The position numbers were made by a program, and so were the translations under genes. From positions 39,725,850 through 39,789,849 of the forward strand of contig CM046858.1 in the NCBI GenBank assembly GCA_025617745.1: a stretch of 64,000 bases of DNA, written 5' to 3'. This DNA is from Heliocidaris erythrogramma (taxonomy: Eukaryota; Echinodermata; Echinoidea; Camarodonta; Echinometridae). Shown here piece by piece: positions 26,901 to 42,563 of the stretch; within the stretch, counting starts at the first letter, position 1; the number at the start of each line of letters is the position of its first letter. The notes below the pieces were generated by a model that saw only the letters and a list, made by a program, of their open reading frames with translations, ran no database searches and was not told the DNA's origin.

Positions 26901-29900
26901 ATGCCATCATGTACATTAGCATCGCAATGCAACAATCGACAATAGTTTGAAACAGGATTGACTCTTATCGAATGCCGAATTTTAATAAGATAGCAGCATT
27001 ATTATCACGAATATGTTGATCTGTTGGAATAATTCTGTGGCATGTTTAGACACTCATCTATCATAGGTATCATTCCTAAAGCCATAAGGTGAATCCGATT
27101 TTGATGTTCAATTTTCTAGTAATCTAAATGCAAATGTTAGATTTCTTGGGGCTGATTAATGACTTATGATCTGACGGGTCCCGTCAATATGCGGGAGTAT
27201 TTGCAGTTCATGAATAACATGGTCCATGCAATGTAAAACGAAGATTGTAAAAAAAAATGTATGATGTCGAATGAACAGCTAGGGTCAAAGGTCGAAAGGA
27301 GAGCGAAAAGTTGTTCAAAGCCACATAGTCGTAGCATATGGAACTACTACGAATGTCATCATCATCATAAATCTCCCCATGGTCAACTTAACCCATCTCC
27401 CTGGTTTCGCTGCTTGCCTGGGAGACCTCACACATATTAATGGGTAATTCAACCAAAAACTGGTGTCAGCGAATTATGATACAATGTACATGGACACTGG
27501 CGATTCAGTACCTCTAAAAACTAATTAGTACGTGAAGAGATTGTAAGACTTGTTTTTTAGGCTGTTAGACAATCATATCGGAACATAAACGCGTGTATGA
27601 CTCAAATTCTAATAGATTCTATTATCGAAAGGGCTGATCAAGTGTTCATTTCCTGTATCACGCCATTAATGCTCGAAGGAGTACCTCGGCTTTTAATAGC
27701 TAAGCTACCTGTCCAGTAAAGAGGGACACCTTATTTAATTATTCCTTCTTACCTGACTCTTAACTGCTACACCTGGGTCAAGAGAGGTAACTGATGATAA
27801 GATAAGATAAGACACGATAAGATGATGTCAGATAAATAAGATAAGATAAGATGAGCTCAGATAAGATAAGTTAAGACAGGATAGCATATTAAGACATGAT
27901 ATGATAGAATGAGATATGAACGGATAAGATTAGATAGGAGACGTAGGATATGATAAGTTAAGTTAGGGTAAGAAAAGATCAGATAAACTAAGACAAGATA
28001 ATATACGATAAGATACGATAATATACGATAAGATACAATAAGTTTAGATAAGATAAGATCAGATCAGATAAGATAAGATAAGATAACAATAAGAACATAA
28101 GAAGCGGACTCGGACTTAAACGTGTTCTTTAAAAGTTAAATCAACAAATAACTTTACAATGGCATCCTCATCTTTACATTCAATTTACATATATTTCCTA
28201 CTGAATCGGCCCTTAAATGAAGATTTTTTTTTTAAACCTAATCCACAATGATAATATTTATTGGAATCAAGCTTTCGCTTTCTATTACCATTTCCAGCAA
28301 TGCAGTGCATTTCGCAGGTTGCATTGGCGCTTATTNNNNNNNNNNNNNNNNNNNNNNNNNNNNNNNNNNNNNNNNNNNNNNNNNNNNNNNNNNNNNNNNN
28401 NNNNNNNNNNNNNNNNNNNNNNNNNNNNNNNNNNNNNNNNNNNNNNNNNNNNNNNNNNNNNNNNNNNNNNNNNNNNNNNNNNNNNNNNNNNNNNNNNNNN
28501 NNNNNNNNNNNNNNNNNNNNNNNNNNNNNNNNNNNNNNNNNNNNNNNNNNNNNNNNNNNNNNNNNNNNNNNNNNNNNNNNNNNNNNNNNNNNNNNNNNNN
28601 NNNNNNNNNNNNNNNNNNNNNNNNNNNNNNNNNNNNNNNNNNNNNNNNNNNNNNNNNNNNNNNNNNNNNNNNNNNNNNNNNNNNNNNNNNNNNNNNNNNN
28701 NNNNNNNNNNNNNNNNNNNNNNNNNNNNNNNNNNNNNNNNNNNNNNNNNNNNNNNNNNNNNNNNNNNNNNNNNNNNNNNNNNNNNNNNNNNNNNNNNNNN
28801 NNNNNNNNNNNNNNNNNNNNNNNNNNNNNNNNNNNTTTTCTGCCCCTCTATCTGAAAAAAATTACTGGTTACAGCAACCAAATGTTTCCAATTTTCCGTA
28901 TAAGTCAGCTTATTATCTAGAGTAGATCGTATACCTCATTGTATGCGTTGAGTATGATACGGGATTTTCACAAGTCAAGTTATCGATTTCACTTCTCCAG
29001 CAGGACATTTTAATGCCTTTAATATAAATGATTTAAAGGCCTACGACGTTTCAAAGTGTGATAAATTATTGCCATCGGGACATCGTGCTTATTGTATATA
29101 AAGGGAATCGATATTATTGACGTAAGTAAAGTTTTGATGGAATTCCAGTCCTCTTAAAAGCTGTTTTCTAAAGACAGTTGTCAACAAGCATTAAATCATA
29201 ATCTTTAAATGGTTTATACAGCCTTTGCCTAACCGGCAGAGTCATGAAATACCATATCTGCCCAGTAACTCTGTTATTTCTTGCTTTATTCCTGAACTAA
29301 TGCTAGTTTAAACAGCCGTCATTTAAATAAAATGAAAACATTCTTTGAAATTATGTCAGCCTCAATAATATTTTCATATCTACCATAGATGCAAAGAGTT
29401 AAAATGCCAATTACTTAAAGAACGCGGACAAAAAGGGTTTTAAGCAACCCCTGTCCTTTTTTATGAAGCGGGTTTAAATGGACGACGCCATTTGGCGCTC
29501 TGTTCACTTTGCCCATATTGGAACACCCCCCCCCCCCCCCCCCTCCCATTAACATAAGAATAGAATCTTTCCAGCGTATTATCTAATTGTAGGAAAACAA
29601 TTTTGCTCCATTTACATTCTGGTTAGGTGTTCCTATATTTGTAATCAATTTAGTGTTAGTTCAATTTCAGGATTATGGACGATTCAGATTTATGGTTTCA
29701 ATAAAGTTCCACATCGCTAGAGTCAACGCTTTCATTCGATAATGTTGCATTTACACACTAAAGTATAAAAACAACTTCCTTCCGCCCATTGGCTTTATAT
29801 GAGTTCAGTGTTTGTATTGGCGATCATTTATCTATCTCTTAATTTCTCCATCTAAATTGATGTCAATTCTTGGACATCTTGGGGTCATTCAGAATGTTCT

Positions 29901-32900
29901 CCCTGCATTAATTCCAGTCATTCGACTCCTAACATTTAGGTCGCGGCGCGCGCTCAGAGAGAGAGAGAGAGAGACGGAAAAAAAAATAATCGACCGTCCA
30001 AAACGAAAAGGTAAGTTAGCCGCGGGATCGTATATCTCGTCCAGTGATTACTAGATGCGCGATTAAAGGGTCCACTTGCAATTGACTCAAGAGCTCGCCT
30101 GCTATACCTTGGTTAAGATCGACCGAAAATTGACCGACGTTTCGATGTATTTGGGTCGGAGTTTAAGTTTAGGATCACCGATTTGGGAAGACGTAATCCT
30201 GTCCTCGTATAACAACAACATACCTTCGATTTTCCTCTCTAGAGAATTGAGAGTGATCTATTTACAGTTACAGGTAAAAACCAGGGTGAAACTCTTGCAC
30301 AGCCTTTCATTTTCTTTGATTACGAAATATTGGGTGAAGAAAATCTGATATGACTCAACTCGGGATCTTTAATCAGTATTTAAGAAACTAATTCTACTGA
30401 TTACAAGCCTACACTTGATCCAAGAGGCATTTTGACAATACTTTTTTAAAAGCCTGCTGCTCAATCATCCGTTGCAGCACAGTTATGAATAAGTTATCAT
30501 TTGACAGAATATAAGTTGCTCTTTCCTATTAAATAGATTTCAAGCCAAAAGATTTAATTAGAAGCTACCAAAGTTGGGGATACATTTTTTGATACGCACT
30601 GTATAACAGTGAAACCATGAAAGCTGATAATAAGCTTACTTCTGTACAGAAAAAAAAAACCATGAAATTTATTCCCATTTATCTTTAATACTTCTTCAAT
30701 CTTATTGAATTTATGGATTTAGTGATGGTTTGGTTTACTCTGCTTATATTAACACATATTTCGTCTGCCCCCCCCCCCCCCCCATTCCGACCCCTTTGAA
30801 TATCAATAGCTAAAACCGAAAATTAAATGTATTTTAACGCTTCTAATATTTCCCTTTTTCACAGCCGTTTTCGGTTAATATATTCACGACTTTTTAATTT
30901 GAGCATGTACATTTTCTTAATTTTCTTATATTTATTTTGAAACCTTTAAAAGGCATTTGAACGTTTTTCATACTCTTTAAACTACATTATGTTACTTGTG
31001 GAAATTTACCATTGTTTGTTCGTTTTTTTCGTCTGTTCGTTTGTTCGTTTGTTATTTTGTGTTTTTGTATTTTCTTCTTCTTGGGGGGGGGGGGGGAGAG
31101 ATGTATTAAAAGGGGCCGCTCTACATGTCTTATGACATTGATGACTTTGTGTCGCATACGTATATCGTGAACTTTGCGGGGGATGGCGGGCAAATATGGG
31201 CGTGTTTGACCGCTTTACGTGGTGAGATCATGTGCCGTATAAAGGGATCAGGTGACAACACTAAGAAAACTAAACACAGCACGCTCGTGATAAAACTAAC
31301 GAAAATTCCAAGATCGTTTTGGCACAGTAACCTTATCTACGTATGGAATTCTGAGGACGGACGCACAACATTTTGGAGACACTATAAGGATCGACTTTTG
31401 TCTAAGATGACAATGTATATTATTGAAATTCATACATTTTTAACATCATAATGAGTAATTATTTTCAAACTAAGAAAATTTGACCCCCCCCCCCCCACCT
31501 CCCCTAACCCCCATGCAAGAGCAATTAACAACAATTTTATGAGAACATCATGGTTTTCTTGAGGAAATACAGACATATAAACGTATAAAAAATACGGAAT
31601 GACAAAAAGCAGTAAAACTGCATCAAGATTACTCAGACTATATACACATTACTGAGAACTAATGTAAAAAAGTAAAAATAAATTGATTGACATAATTCTG
31701 TGACTCACTGGGAAATATTCATCAGTTTAGGTAAACTGAATTAAACGAGAATCAACGCTTTAACTTTGTCTTGAAGAATTGCCATTCTCGCCTTTTCCTC
31801 AAAAAGTACAAAAAGAATTCGTCGATAATCACTATGATCAAAGAGGATGTTGAATATCCTTTTCGGCGTGCATGTGAAAAATATGAACCCATAAGGATCA
31901 ACGAAAAATCCAAGTTGAACACTACGTCATAACGGCTCTAATAACCATTCTCTGTCGATCGCAGGTATGACTCTTGTGCAGTCATCAGATCTGACTATTT
32001 TTTTCTCCATATATTACACAAAATGGCATGAAAGAAAACAAGACACAAACGTATGATGTTTTCGGAACATAATTTGCTCCCGAGCTCTAAAAAATAGAGA
32101 AAATTCCTCTATCTCTCCCTCTCTTTAAACCAATCTGCCTTTCATCAGTGTTTCCTTTATTAATTCCCAAACTCGTATCATGTTTTCATGCATGTCATCG
32201 TTTAGTCACGCAGTCCAAGATTGCCTTTCGAGGTCAAGGAGGCGAAGGCGATTACTATTATTTCGTTTAATATTCCTCGAATGCGAGTCCAAGAGCAGAG
32301 TCCCAATTTCATTCAATTTGCTTTAAAAAATCCCCAATGAACGCAAATAGCAGAGCTGAACACTGAAGCGAATATCCCAGAAAGCCCTTTCACTGTTTTG
32401 TTTTTCATTTGTGTTCTGTTTTTTTGAAAGCGCGTTCTAGAACAAGTAAAGACAAAATAATAGATGCAGCTCAGTGTCCTAAGCCGAAGAAAGCATGCAT
32501 TTCTTAGAAGATACTCGCATTCATTCATCATATCTAAAAGTAACCAATGCTTCCATTCCTTTGTTTTATCATTTTCATAATATACATGCAAAGTTCTGCC
32601 ATTACTGTCGTAATTGATTTTCCTGTTGTTCAGGCGTGATGCGGGGGACGAGGAACGACCTGTTTCAACAGCATCTATTCATTGCGCCGTAACGAGAGGG
32701 AAGAGAAAAAAAGTAAAACAAAAATTACGATGACTGTCATGTACAACTGCTGAGGATTTTTATGGCAGAAGCGTGTTTGTTGTGCATAGATGATGAAAAT
32801 TGTTTCCAGTGAGAATACCATTAAATGGTGTATTATCTCTGTTTCTTAAAACGTTCTTAATACCTACGCAAACATCTTTTATCCTTTTTTCGGCATTCTC

Positions 32901-35900
32901 TTTCTTTCTTTCTTTTCCAACAGGCTTTTATGTTAGAAGCGACTACCTCATACAATACAATAAATTGTTATTCCTCTCATTGAGATGATTTCCGATAGAC
33001 ATTCGTTCTTACTATTATGATATAACGTAATATCGTGAAAGCTATTTTTAGTTACTTCGAAATAGCCCAATCGTTTCGTTCTCATGTATAGTCATGGGAA
33101 TTCGAGGGTCATGATTGAAATTAAGTTTATCATGATTTGATTGGACATCACTGCATCGCGATGGCGGAAGGATGGGGAAGCGAAATAGTTTTTGTCTAAC
33201 CTCTAACGAAGTCTGAACTTATACACCGAGAAGATACGCTGACGCTGACGTAGGGAGGGGTATTGATTTTCAGCGTAAATCTAAACCCAGCCCCGACTAT
33301 ATCTGTTCGGCCATTATCCGGCAAGTCTCATCTAGGATTATCGCCTTAAAAAGTTCTTGGTGCGAAGCTGAATGAAATTAACGGATGACATACATGACAT
33401 ACATGACATAAGGGTTATGAGAGAGGGAGTGAGAGAGAGAGAGAGAGAGAGGACGGAGAGAGGTGGAGTGTGAGTAGGAAAGAGGAAGAAATAAGGGAGA
33501 GGGGGAGAAAGAGAGGTTGGAAAATAGTGTGAGGGAGAAAGAGAGAAAGGCACGAATGAGAGTAAGAGAGAATATAATAAGAAGGAGGGAGATAGAGATA
33601 GAGATAGAAAGAAAGAAAGAAGGAGAGAGTAGGAGATAGAGAAAGAACCCCAGAATGAGAGATGGGGTCAGAAAGAAAGAGGGGCGAAGTGAGAAAGGAA
33701 AGAGCGAGAGGTGAACTCCTTATATAGGATATAAAAGAAAAAGAAAGATAGGATAGAGAAGAAAAGAGAAAGGAAACCTGAGAGGAATAAAGGGGAAATT
33801 ATTGATAGAAAAAAGAGAAAAGGAGGTGGCAAGATGGAGTATAGCGATTGTTGAGGAAACAAACAAAGAAGTGGGGCATTATGGGACGTAAACATAAAGA
33901 GGGAAGTGGGAGTGGCCAGAAAAAAATAGAGAAAAGACTGAAAGAGAGAGAGAGGGGGAGAGTGAGAGAGAGAAAGGATAGGAAGAGTCAGGATGGAAAG
34001 AGAGATAGAAAAACAAAGATTTTGAGGTCAGGAAAGTCACCGGGTGCTTTATACCGACAGATACTCAATCGAAGCTCGAACAGAGAGTATCATTTTCCAG
34101 ATTGGTTATGAAAATAGAGACCGCCTGGATTCCACAGTCGATATATTTGCGTGCGCCAGTTATCGAAGATGGCGGTTGGATAAGTTGGTCGATCCTAGCT
34201 TATGTATACCGATGAAGAGGATATTTTTGAAGAGTTGGTTAACCTCAAGACTTTCTAGCGGTTATGTTTCCTTTTCTGGTGTATTCCACAAGCTTTTCCT
34301 TAAAACTATTCATTCCTAGTCCATCAGCTTAACCATTGCCTGCATTTGAATGTGTGGTATTAAAAGGTATTTTAGAATTTTGTTCTGGTTTAGAAGTAAT
34401 AGAGGAGAATAAACCACTCGCTCTGTGCATTTTAGCTACTCTTTAACCGAGAAAGCAGTTTGTTGAGATGTCTTTCTTAGATAGTGAAGCATTATCATAA
34501 ACAATTCTGGGGAAAGGGGACAGAAAATAAGCGTCTGGTGGAGAAAATATCGAAGATTGCTGTTTTGGGAAAAATAAAATGACTACTTGCCAGTGAACAA
34601 TAATGCCAACATTCGTGCTTTCGAAGGTAATTTCGAACACCCAAATTTCTACAAGATGGTTGATTAATCAGAACTTTATAGATGCGCTTATCCGACAGCT
34701 CGTTATCCCAATTGCAAGCGGACTTGAATAATAGTTATGGTATCCACAAAACACAGACCTCATTAGCAGGAAGGTTATTGGTTTTTGGCGAGAAACATGC
34801 AATCATCCACACGCAATATGCATTGAAAATGCGTAACATTGGGCCATAAAATATGCAGATAATTATGAGGTAATTAATTATTTATATAAACACAGAAGAG
34901 ATGTTGTTGTTTGAAAAACAATGGGATCTAAATCCTATGAATTTGGCCCTGTGTATCAATAATTGATAGGTGTATTTGCTATAATTACCAAACAGCCATG
35001 TTGTTATTTGCACAACAAAGGGTTATTTTTGTGGTGCATACACTTTGAACTTTATATAAACACAGAAGAGATGTTGTTGTTTGAAAAACAATGGGATCTA
35101 AATCTTATGAATTTGGCCCTGTATATCAATAATTGATAGGTGTATTTGCTATAATTACCAAATAGCCATGTTGTTATTTGGACAAACAAAAGGTTATTTT
35201 TGCGGTGCATACACTTTGAACTCATCCACTCCTTATTCATTGGTAAATGAAAATGAATACTACTCACGAGCATTCGATAGAATCAAGATATTTAAAGGGT
35301 TCCAATCACCTAAAACATAGAGTGCAAAGCTAGTATGCATAAAAACAACCCTATACAACCTTGGGGTTAACTGTTAATGGAGGAAATTAAGGATAACATA
35401 AAACCCCGCGCACGTAACCCAAGTCGGATGGGTTCCGTGCGCACCCTTCGTATGCGAAAGAGTATAGGAGCGTCGACGAGTCTATATACTCATCAATCAC
35501 GTTTGCGTCAGTTCAGTCTGTATTTAAACTTGAAATATTTCTTAACAGATGTGACATTTAAAGACCAAATTTCGAATACAGTATAAGTGAAACGAAACTC
35601 CTAACATACAAAGCAAAACATCTATTGGTGATTGGTACGTTTAAATGATATTGTATCTTTTTTTTCTACCTATCACAGTTGACGATAAGAACAGACGTGT
35701 GTATACCTATATGGACCAAGGAAAGCACGACGACTCATCGGAAGAAGACGACTTCATAGCCCCAGCCTGCGGTAAGATATACTCTCTAAAATTAATTGGA
35801 GTGGAAACCCAGTCTTTTAGGAGTCAATTATTAGCGATCACTTCATTTCGGAGTGGAAATCCACGCTCTCACATGGTGGAATCTCCCAAAGGAGTAAGTC

Positions 35901-38900
35901 AGACAACTAGTTTAGATCGGATTCCATGCACTATAATTCTGGAGTGTATTCAACTCCAACACGAAGTGATCCATAACATTCCAAAAGAGTGGATTTCCAC
36001 TCCTCTACATTTAGCAGAGTACATGCTGGATCAAAAGAGGGTGACACCACACATGCTCTGGCGAAAATCTGCTCCAATTTGAATTTCACATTCTAATTGA
36101 ATTCCTAACTTCACCCATGCACCAAACGATACACCTATATAACCCTAATTACCTTAACAACATCGCAAACTCAACCCTACACTCATGTAGAAAACGTTGG
36201 GTTAAAAAAAAGGGTGTGGGTGATGACGTGTCTGATCAAATTTTGAGCACTATCATATGCCCAACTTGGGTAGTTTTTGCTCAGTTTGTAGTAAAAAGTG
36301 ACCGTGATTTGGTAAAACGTTACCCAATTGGGCAAAATATTTGCCCCCCCCCCCCCCTCAAGAAAATGAAAAGAAATGTGCCCAACATTTTTAGAGTGTA
36401 TAATTAATTATCTTTGATTATAAAGCCAGGAGCAAAAATGTCGTCGTGGCAAATGTCGGATCACCCAAAGCCAGGGGCCCAGGAGACGGTATTCTGTCAA
36501 CGTGTAAGCACTTCCTGTAGGACCCACACCAGCTGTATAGAACATCCCTTTCTCAAAATAAGCGATCACATTTTCAAATCTGCCTTATTTAGCATTTTAG
36601 AATGGACGTATTTATGAAAAGTCTTGTTCAGGTTGCTAGGTTGCCGATTGGTTAGGAATCAGAGTAGTAGTTTTTTTTGCATTTTCAAAGCTTACCTCTT
36701 TATTTAAATAAATCACGAATTCTATAGAAATCCTCGTCCAATGAAATATCTCTGAAGAGATCACATTTGACACATTAATAAAACTGAGAAAATCACTCTT
36801 TTGGCACAACCATTGCTGAAATTTTAGTGAGTTGGAAGACACGATTTACTTTTATCGAGATGAAATCTACCGAGCCCGGGAGATAACATGCTAAAAAGCG
36901 ATAATAGGCCTCTCCATGCACAATTTAGTAAGTCGTGTGAACGGCTTACAACTGGTGGTAACGACTTGGTATCGATTTTCTTTTTTTCGCAAGTCCTCTC
37001 TTGTGTCCCGTATAAATTCCTTCGGGTGTAGAAAAAAAACTGTTCTTATTTTGTTCAATATACGAATTGTACAGATTCGAGATTCATAATGACCTTGAAT
37101 TTTAATAACTGATCTATTGATCAATGGTTCGAATTATCAATAATTAGACTTTGTACCTCGTTATCCACATACACTAATCATTTATTTCTTCTTTTAGATG
37201 CGGGCACATACCCGGATGTATGCCGGTGTATTCTCCTTTTCGAGGATCCGATGGCCAATTTCGACTACTATGAATCGATGCTACAAGACGTGTACCCCAG
37301 CGCATTTACCACACCACTTCTGGGGGAAGCAAGCGAACCAGTGGGGCTGGACATATCGTGCACATCAAAAAAGCTGGAGAGAGTCCCGAAAGCCCTTCCA
37401 GCCGATACCTTATATTTGTAAGCATTCGTTCATTTTGCATGTTTTGTGTTTCCAAACAAAAAGTCAAGTAGGAGAAAGGGGTCCCCATGTCCCCAAGATA
37501 TATTTTAATCAGGGTTTTTGTAATGCCTGACGCCTAGTTAACGAAATGTTATCATGGTTATGTTTGATTTGCAGAGTTTTGGCCCTTGGTGCCCATCTTG
37601 GATTTCTGACAAAATTCAATAATTTCAGATCTTTTGAATTAGACTACGCGTAGACACAAATGATTTTAATTTTCCTGAATAATAAGAAAAATGTACTGTA
37701 CATACCACCTTGTCTAAGTGATGAATAATATCGAACTTTCTCTGCTCAAGAGAAATGTGTTTTGTAACTGCAAAACATAATACATTTTGAGATATTTTGA
37801 CCCTTTATTCAAATAGTATAAAGCATTTAGTCGCTTAAACAAAATGTAATGAACTTGAGGAGGCTATATACATGCATACAGGGGCGGATCCCAAAACGCT
37901 GATGAACATCTTTTTTTTTTTTTGCTTGTCAGAGAATCTTTTAGTCAAAGAGAGACCCAAAAACGCTGATGACCTGTTTTTGTGTGAATATGGAGCCCTA
38001 TCACTCACAAAATCCTGGCTCTATATATTTGCACATGCAGATGTCATGAACTTAATATGTTCTACCTGATGTCAAATAGTTGATATTAATTTATTTGATA
38101 TTAAAAGATCAATCACTGAGAAATAATCAATATATATGCAAGATACCATTTAAAATTCTATGAATTTATATGTCTTTAACGATATAGGCACAGTATTAAG
38201 CTCATATTGGTAGGGCTTCGACTGGGCATGAAAGCCGCTATTTCCTCAAAGTAATTGCATTTCTTTGATTAGCTGTGCAGTTTAATACATAGAAATCATG
38301 ATAATCATGGGCGCAAATCCAAACAGGAATTCTATTCAAGTGGGGGGGGGACACCCCATTGTTGCGTCCAGGTGTGTCCCCCCCCCCCCCCCCCCACTTG
38401 AATAGAATTCCTGTTTGGATTTGCGCCCATGATGATAATAATGACTCTCATCATATTTCATTAAAGATTAGGGGGCTTTCCCGATCCCGCTGAGTTAAGA
38501 AATAAGATGGCGCCAGGATGCACGATTTTTCATTTATATCAAACAACTTTTTTCATATTGTTTTTCTTTTTCTTCAGTTTTGTGGAATCCACCTAGATCA
38601 AATTACAAAATGGTTTGATGGTTTATTTTACATGACTGCTGAAAAAGCATGTGTATGCATATATTAAGCAACCAGGGACTTGGCAATGATGATTAATGCC
38701 TTCCAAAGGGCACTAGCGCATCCACTTGGTTTCGAACCCGGGTCCTCCCAGTTGCGAGACCTCTGCTCTACCACTGAGCCATCGCGCCTTATCGTTTAGG
38801 AAATCGATTTTATTTGTTCCTGTGTGTTGTCTAAGTCAAAAGAGACTTTTAATATTCAATGCGATCAGAAATCAAGAGGCGAATACTTTTGAAAAGTTTG

Positions 38901-41900
38901 TGTGATATGAGGAAAATCATTGATTGGAAGATGTATATAACTTAGAACTTTTCAGAACTTATTATATTTTGAAATGTAGTCTTACAAATTTTAAGGATTG
39001 CTTCAGAATGCGTAAGTTTCTTCTTTTCGTAATTTAGTACAATGGCGCGAGAAAACAACGCACATTTTTTGTCATGTGGATAAAACTCGTGGGTGGGAGG
39101 GGAAAAATTGTCCCTAAATTAAATATTCAAAAGTGTCATTCCCCGTTCAACGCCAAATGCGGTATAAGAATGATATATCACGTGAAAACTATGGTCTACC
39201 TTGCCCACGCAAATACATTTATTCAACGAGTTATATCCTACATAATCCAAATCAGAATTGTTTATTCTTCTCGAACGCAATTTCAATTGTTTCTTTCTTG
39301 TCGTTGCCAAGTGCCAAAAACGCATTGTATGTCAAACGTTCATATACGCAATACACTTTCCGATATCGGTTTTAGAGTATACATGTATCTGTGTGTTATG
39401 CAAGATGCGTTATCATTATCACCTGCCTATTGTGGGGTTTGGGGTGAGGAGGCTAATTTTCCCTTTTGATTTTGAACAACAGTTGCAATCATCGATCATT
39501 ATCGCATATCAATATCTGCTATTGAGGAAGGTCTTACCTTATAAAATCAATTTTCAAACCATCCAAGCAAAATAATAGGGAAAAATTTTACATCCTGGAA
39601 ACTTGGGGTCCAACGTCATAGTGATTTACTTTTTTCTCAAGTTCTCAAGTAGAATAATCGACTATTACAAAAATGTAAATACATTCCGAAGTTTACCTGC
39701 GTTACCTTGCCAGGAAACTATATTTTCGTCCAAATTAAAGCTTTAGTGATAAGTGTTTACACTGCTTTTACAAGGTTTGCCCAAATGTAACACACTGTGG
39801 TCACAACGAAGAGTAAAACGTGAATTATTGTTGTGTTGACCACATGAAACACACTGTGTTAATATATTTTGTTGTTGAGTGATACAGTCATGTTAAACGT
39901 AGTAGTAACGAAGGGATTACAGTGTGAAAGCATTGTATTGTAGCAAACAGAGTACTCACAAAGTGAACGCAATATGATACCGAAACTTTCCTGTTAAACA
40001 CACCGGCCCGTATCCTGAACTCCGGTTCAGTCTAAGTTAGACCAGAGTTAGATTAAAACTGACTTAAACCGCAGGTCCAGTCTAAATTTCTGTACAAAGT
40101 TAAGCCACACTAGACTGGATTTTAAGTTAAACTGAAGTTCAGAATATGATTTTCTAAAAACTGCAGTTCAAAGTCACCTTAAGCCTGGGTTTAAACCACA
40201 CTTAGACCGCGATTTAAGTTAAAACGGAGTTCGGAATATGGGCCACTATTATGTTTACTTTGTCAGATTTCGCTTTTTGATGTAGTGTGACACTGTTTAC
40301 CACAGAATGTTGAAAGAGTAAGCATAATGTGTTCACATTTGTTAGTTTTTCAATGTATGATATAGCTGTATAGAGTGGCACGCCGTGTATAAGAAAGTTA
40401 CAGTGTGAATGAATCACATTGTTGACAACAGGTCTTGACATTGCTGAAATTGTGTCCACAGCGTTTTTCACAATCTGATATGGTGTGAAGTGTTTCACAC
40501 TATGTGATATGGTATGAAACAATGTATTTACAGTGTTTTTCACTATGTGATATAATGCGAAACATTGTGTACTCAGTGTTTTTTCACTATGTGATATAGT
40601 GTGAAACATTGTGTACACAGTGTTTTTCACTATGTGATATAATGCGAAACATTGTGTACTCAGTGTTTTTTCACTATGTGATATAGTGTGAAACATTGTG
40701 TACACATTGTTTTTCACTATGTGATATAGTGTGAAACATTGTGTACTCAGTGGTTTTTCACTATGTGATATAGTGTAAAACATTGTGTACGCAGTGTTTT
40801 TTTCACTATGTGATATAATGCGAAACATTGTGTACTCAGTGGTTTTTCACTATGTGATATAGTATGAAACATTGTGTACACAGTGTTTTTCATTATGTGA
40901 TATACGTATGAAACATTGTGTACACAGCGATTTTCACTATGTGATATAAAGTGAAACATTGTGTCCACAGTATTTTTGTAAAGTTTCCACAATATCAGAC
41001 AATGTCGTCTTTCCCTATGGAAATTATTCACATTCTGGTCCTTATCACATGCCCCTCCCCCTTAACGACAGAGAAAAATCGCACCCACATCTTTAAGAGG
41101 GGAAGATAAATATGTAAATTTATACATGCTTCTCTCTTACAGGGATTTGTCGGATAATCGCATCACTCGTCTCCATGGAGACAGCTTCCAGAATCTGACC
41201 AGACTCCGAGAACTGTAAGTGCAACATGACGTAATGCAATATTGATTATAGCATCAAATCTCTCATGAGTGTATCATGATGATTTTGATAAAAGTGATGA
41301 TGAATTGATGACAGTAATGGCGACGATATTCGTGAAGATGTTGGTTGTATAGTGATGGTGGTGAGGATGATAAGGATGACGATGATCATGATCATGGTGA
41401 TCAGGTGATGAGGATGATGGTGATGATGATGGAGGTGATGATGATGATGATGATCACGGTGATGATGATGGTGATGATGATGGTGATGATGATGATGATG
41501 ATGGTGATCACGGTGATGATGATGGTGATGATGGTGATGATGATGATGATGGTGATGATGCTGATGATGGTGATGATGATGATAACAATGATGGTGATGA
41601 TGATGATAATGATGATTTAATAATGCTCTCGATATTGATGGGGACAATGGATTCTAATGAATGAAATATATTCAAGAAATCTGAAGTTCTCAAAATCTCG
41701 TCGCCGCTCACTTGATACTTGTGACACACTAATTTGAACATTTCTAGTAGTGTGTTTGTCAATGCTGCTGCTGCGCATGGTTGTCCCAACAGAATCTACA
41801 TGTATATTTTAAAAATCACAATCATGAATATGATGCTACTAAAAAATGGCGACATATTTTTCATACAACTACTTTTCCGCAAGTATTGCTCCCCACCCCT

Positions 41901-42400
41901 TCATTTTGATATGGCAGGAATCAACCTCCTCTCTATAATAGTTTATGCGTCCCTCAGTTCCAGGAAGTGTTTCTTCGAAATATAAAGAGTCCTCCAGGCA
42001 TCAATTCCCCAAATCCAAACTCATGTTCTGGCCCTCACCATACCGTCAGCAAAGAGAAAAAGGTACTTGGCTTTCTTTTCATCGTCTTCTCTTTTTTGTA
42101 CTCTTGCTTGCCAAGTAGCAACTCATTCATTTCTCCGTCGCATCGGTTGTAAAAGCCTCAAGAATACTAATAAGCAGGGTGACAGAAGAAGAAATGTCTT
42201 CATAATAAGAAACCTTCCGGCCCATTGCTGTGATGGGTGGGATAAAGAGATGAGACGTTTTCGATCCTTTCTCGCAGGTTTTTATTCCAGCTCTTAAAAG
42301 TGGCAGAAATACGTTTTTCCGACTACAAGCTCTCATCCGCATACCCGACGGTTCGTGGCCTGTACTTGCAGTGAAGTAGAATAAGAAGAAAAAGAAAGAA

Positions 42401-42439
<39 letters not shown>

Positions 42440-42528
42440 GAAGAAGAAAAAAAAAGAAGAAGAGGAAGAAGAAGGAGGAGGAGCAGTGGCGGCACCAAGG
42501 GGGGGGGGGGGGGGGGCCATGGGGCATT

Positions 42529-42563
<35 letters not shown>

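Larger units (their letters stand above)
10360..28335 (+). other. End of left contig: first copy of an 18-kb sequence repeated after the gap
   Basis: Starting at TTTTCTGCCCCTCTATC (10360), this sequence aligns end to end with 28836-46807. Differences are scattered substitutions, homopolymer lengths and small indels. Lengths are 17976 and 17972. It contains intron 2 (part), exons 3-5 and part of intron 5. See findings for why I read it as an unmerged contig or haplotype overlap. Confidence 0.95.

Noticed and set aside
28217-28925. Open frames of about 200 codons across the gap
   Set aside because: Consist mostly of N.
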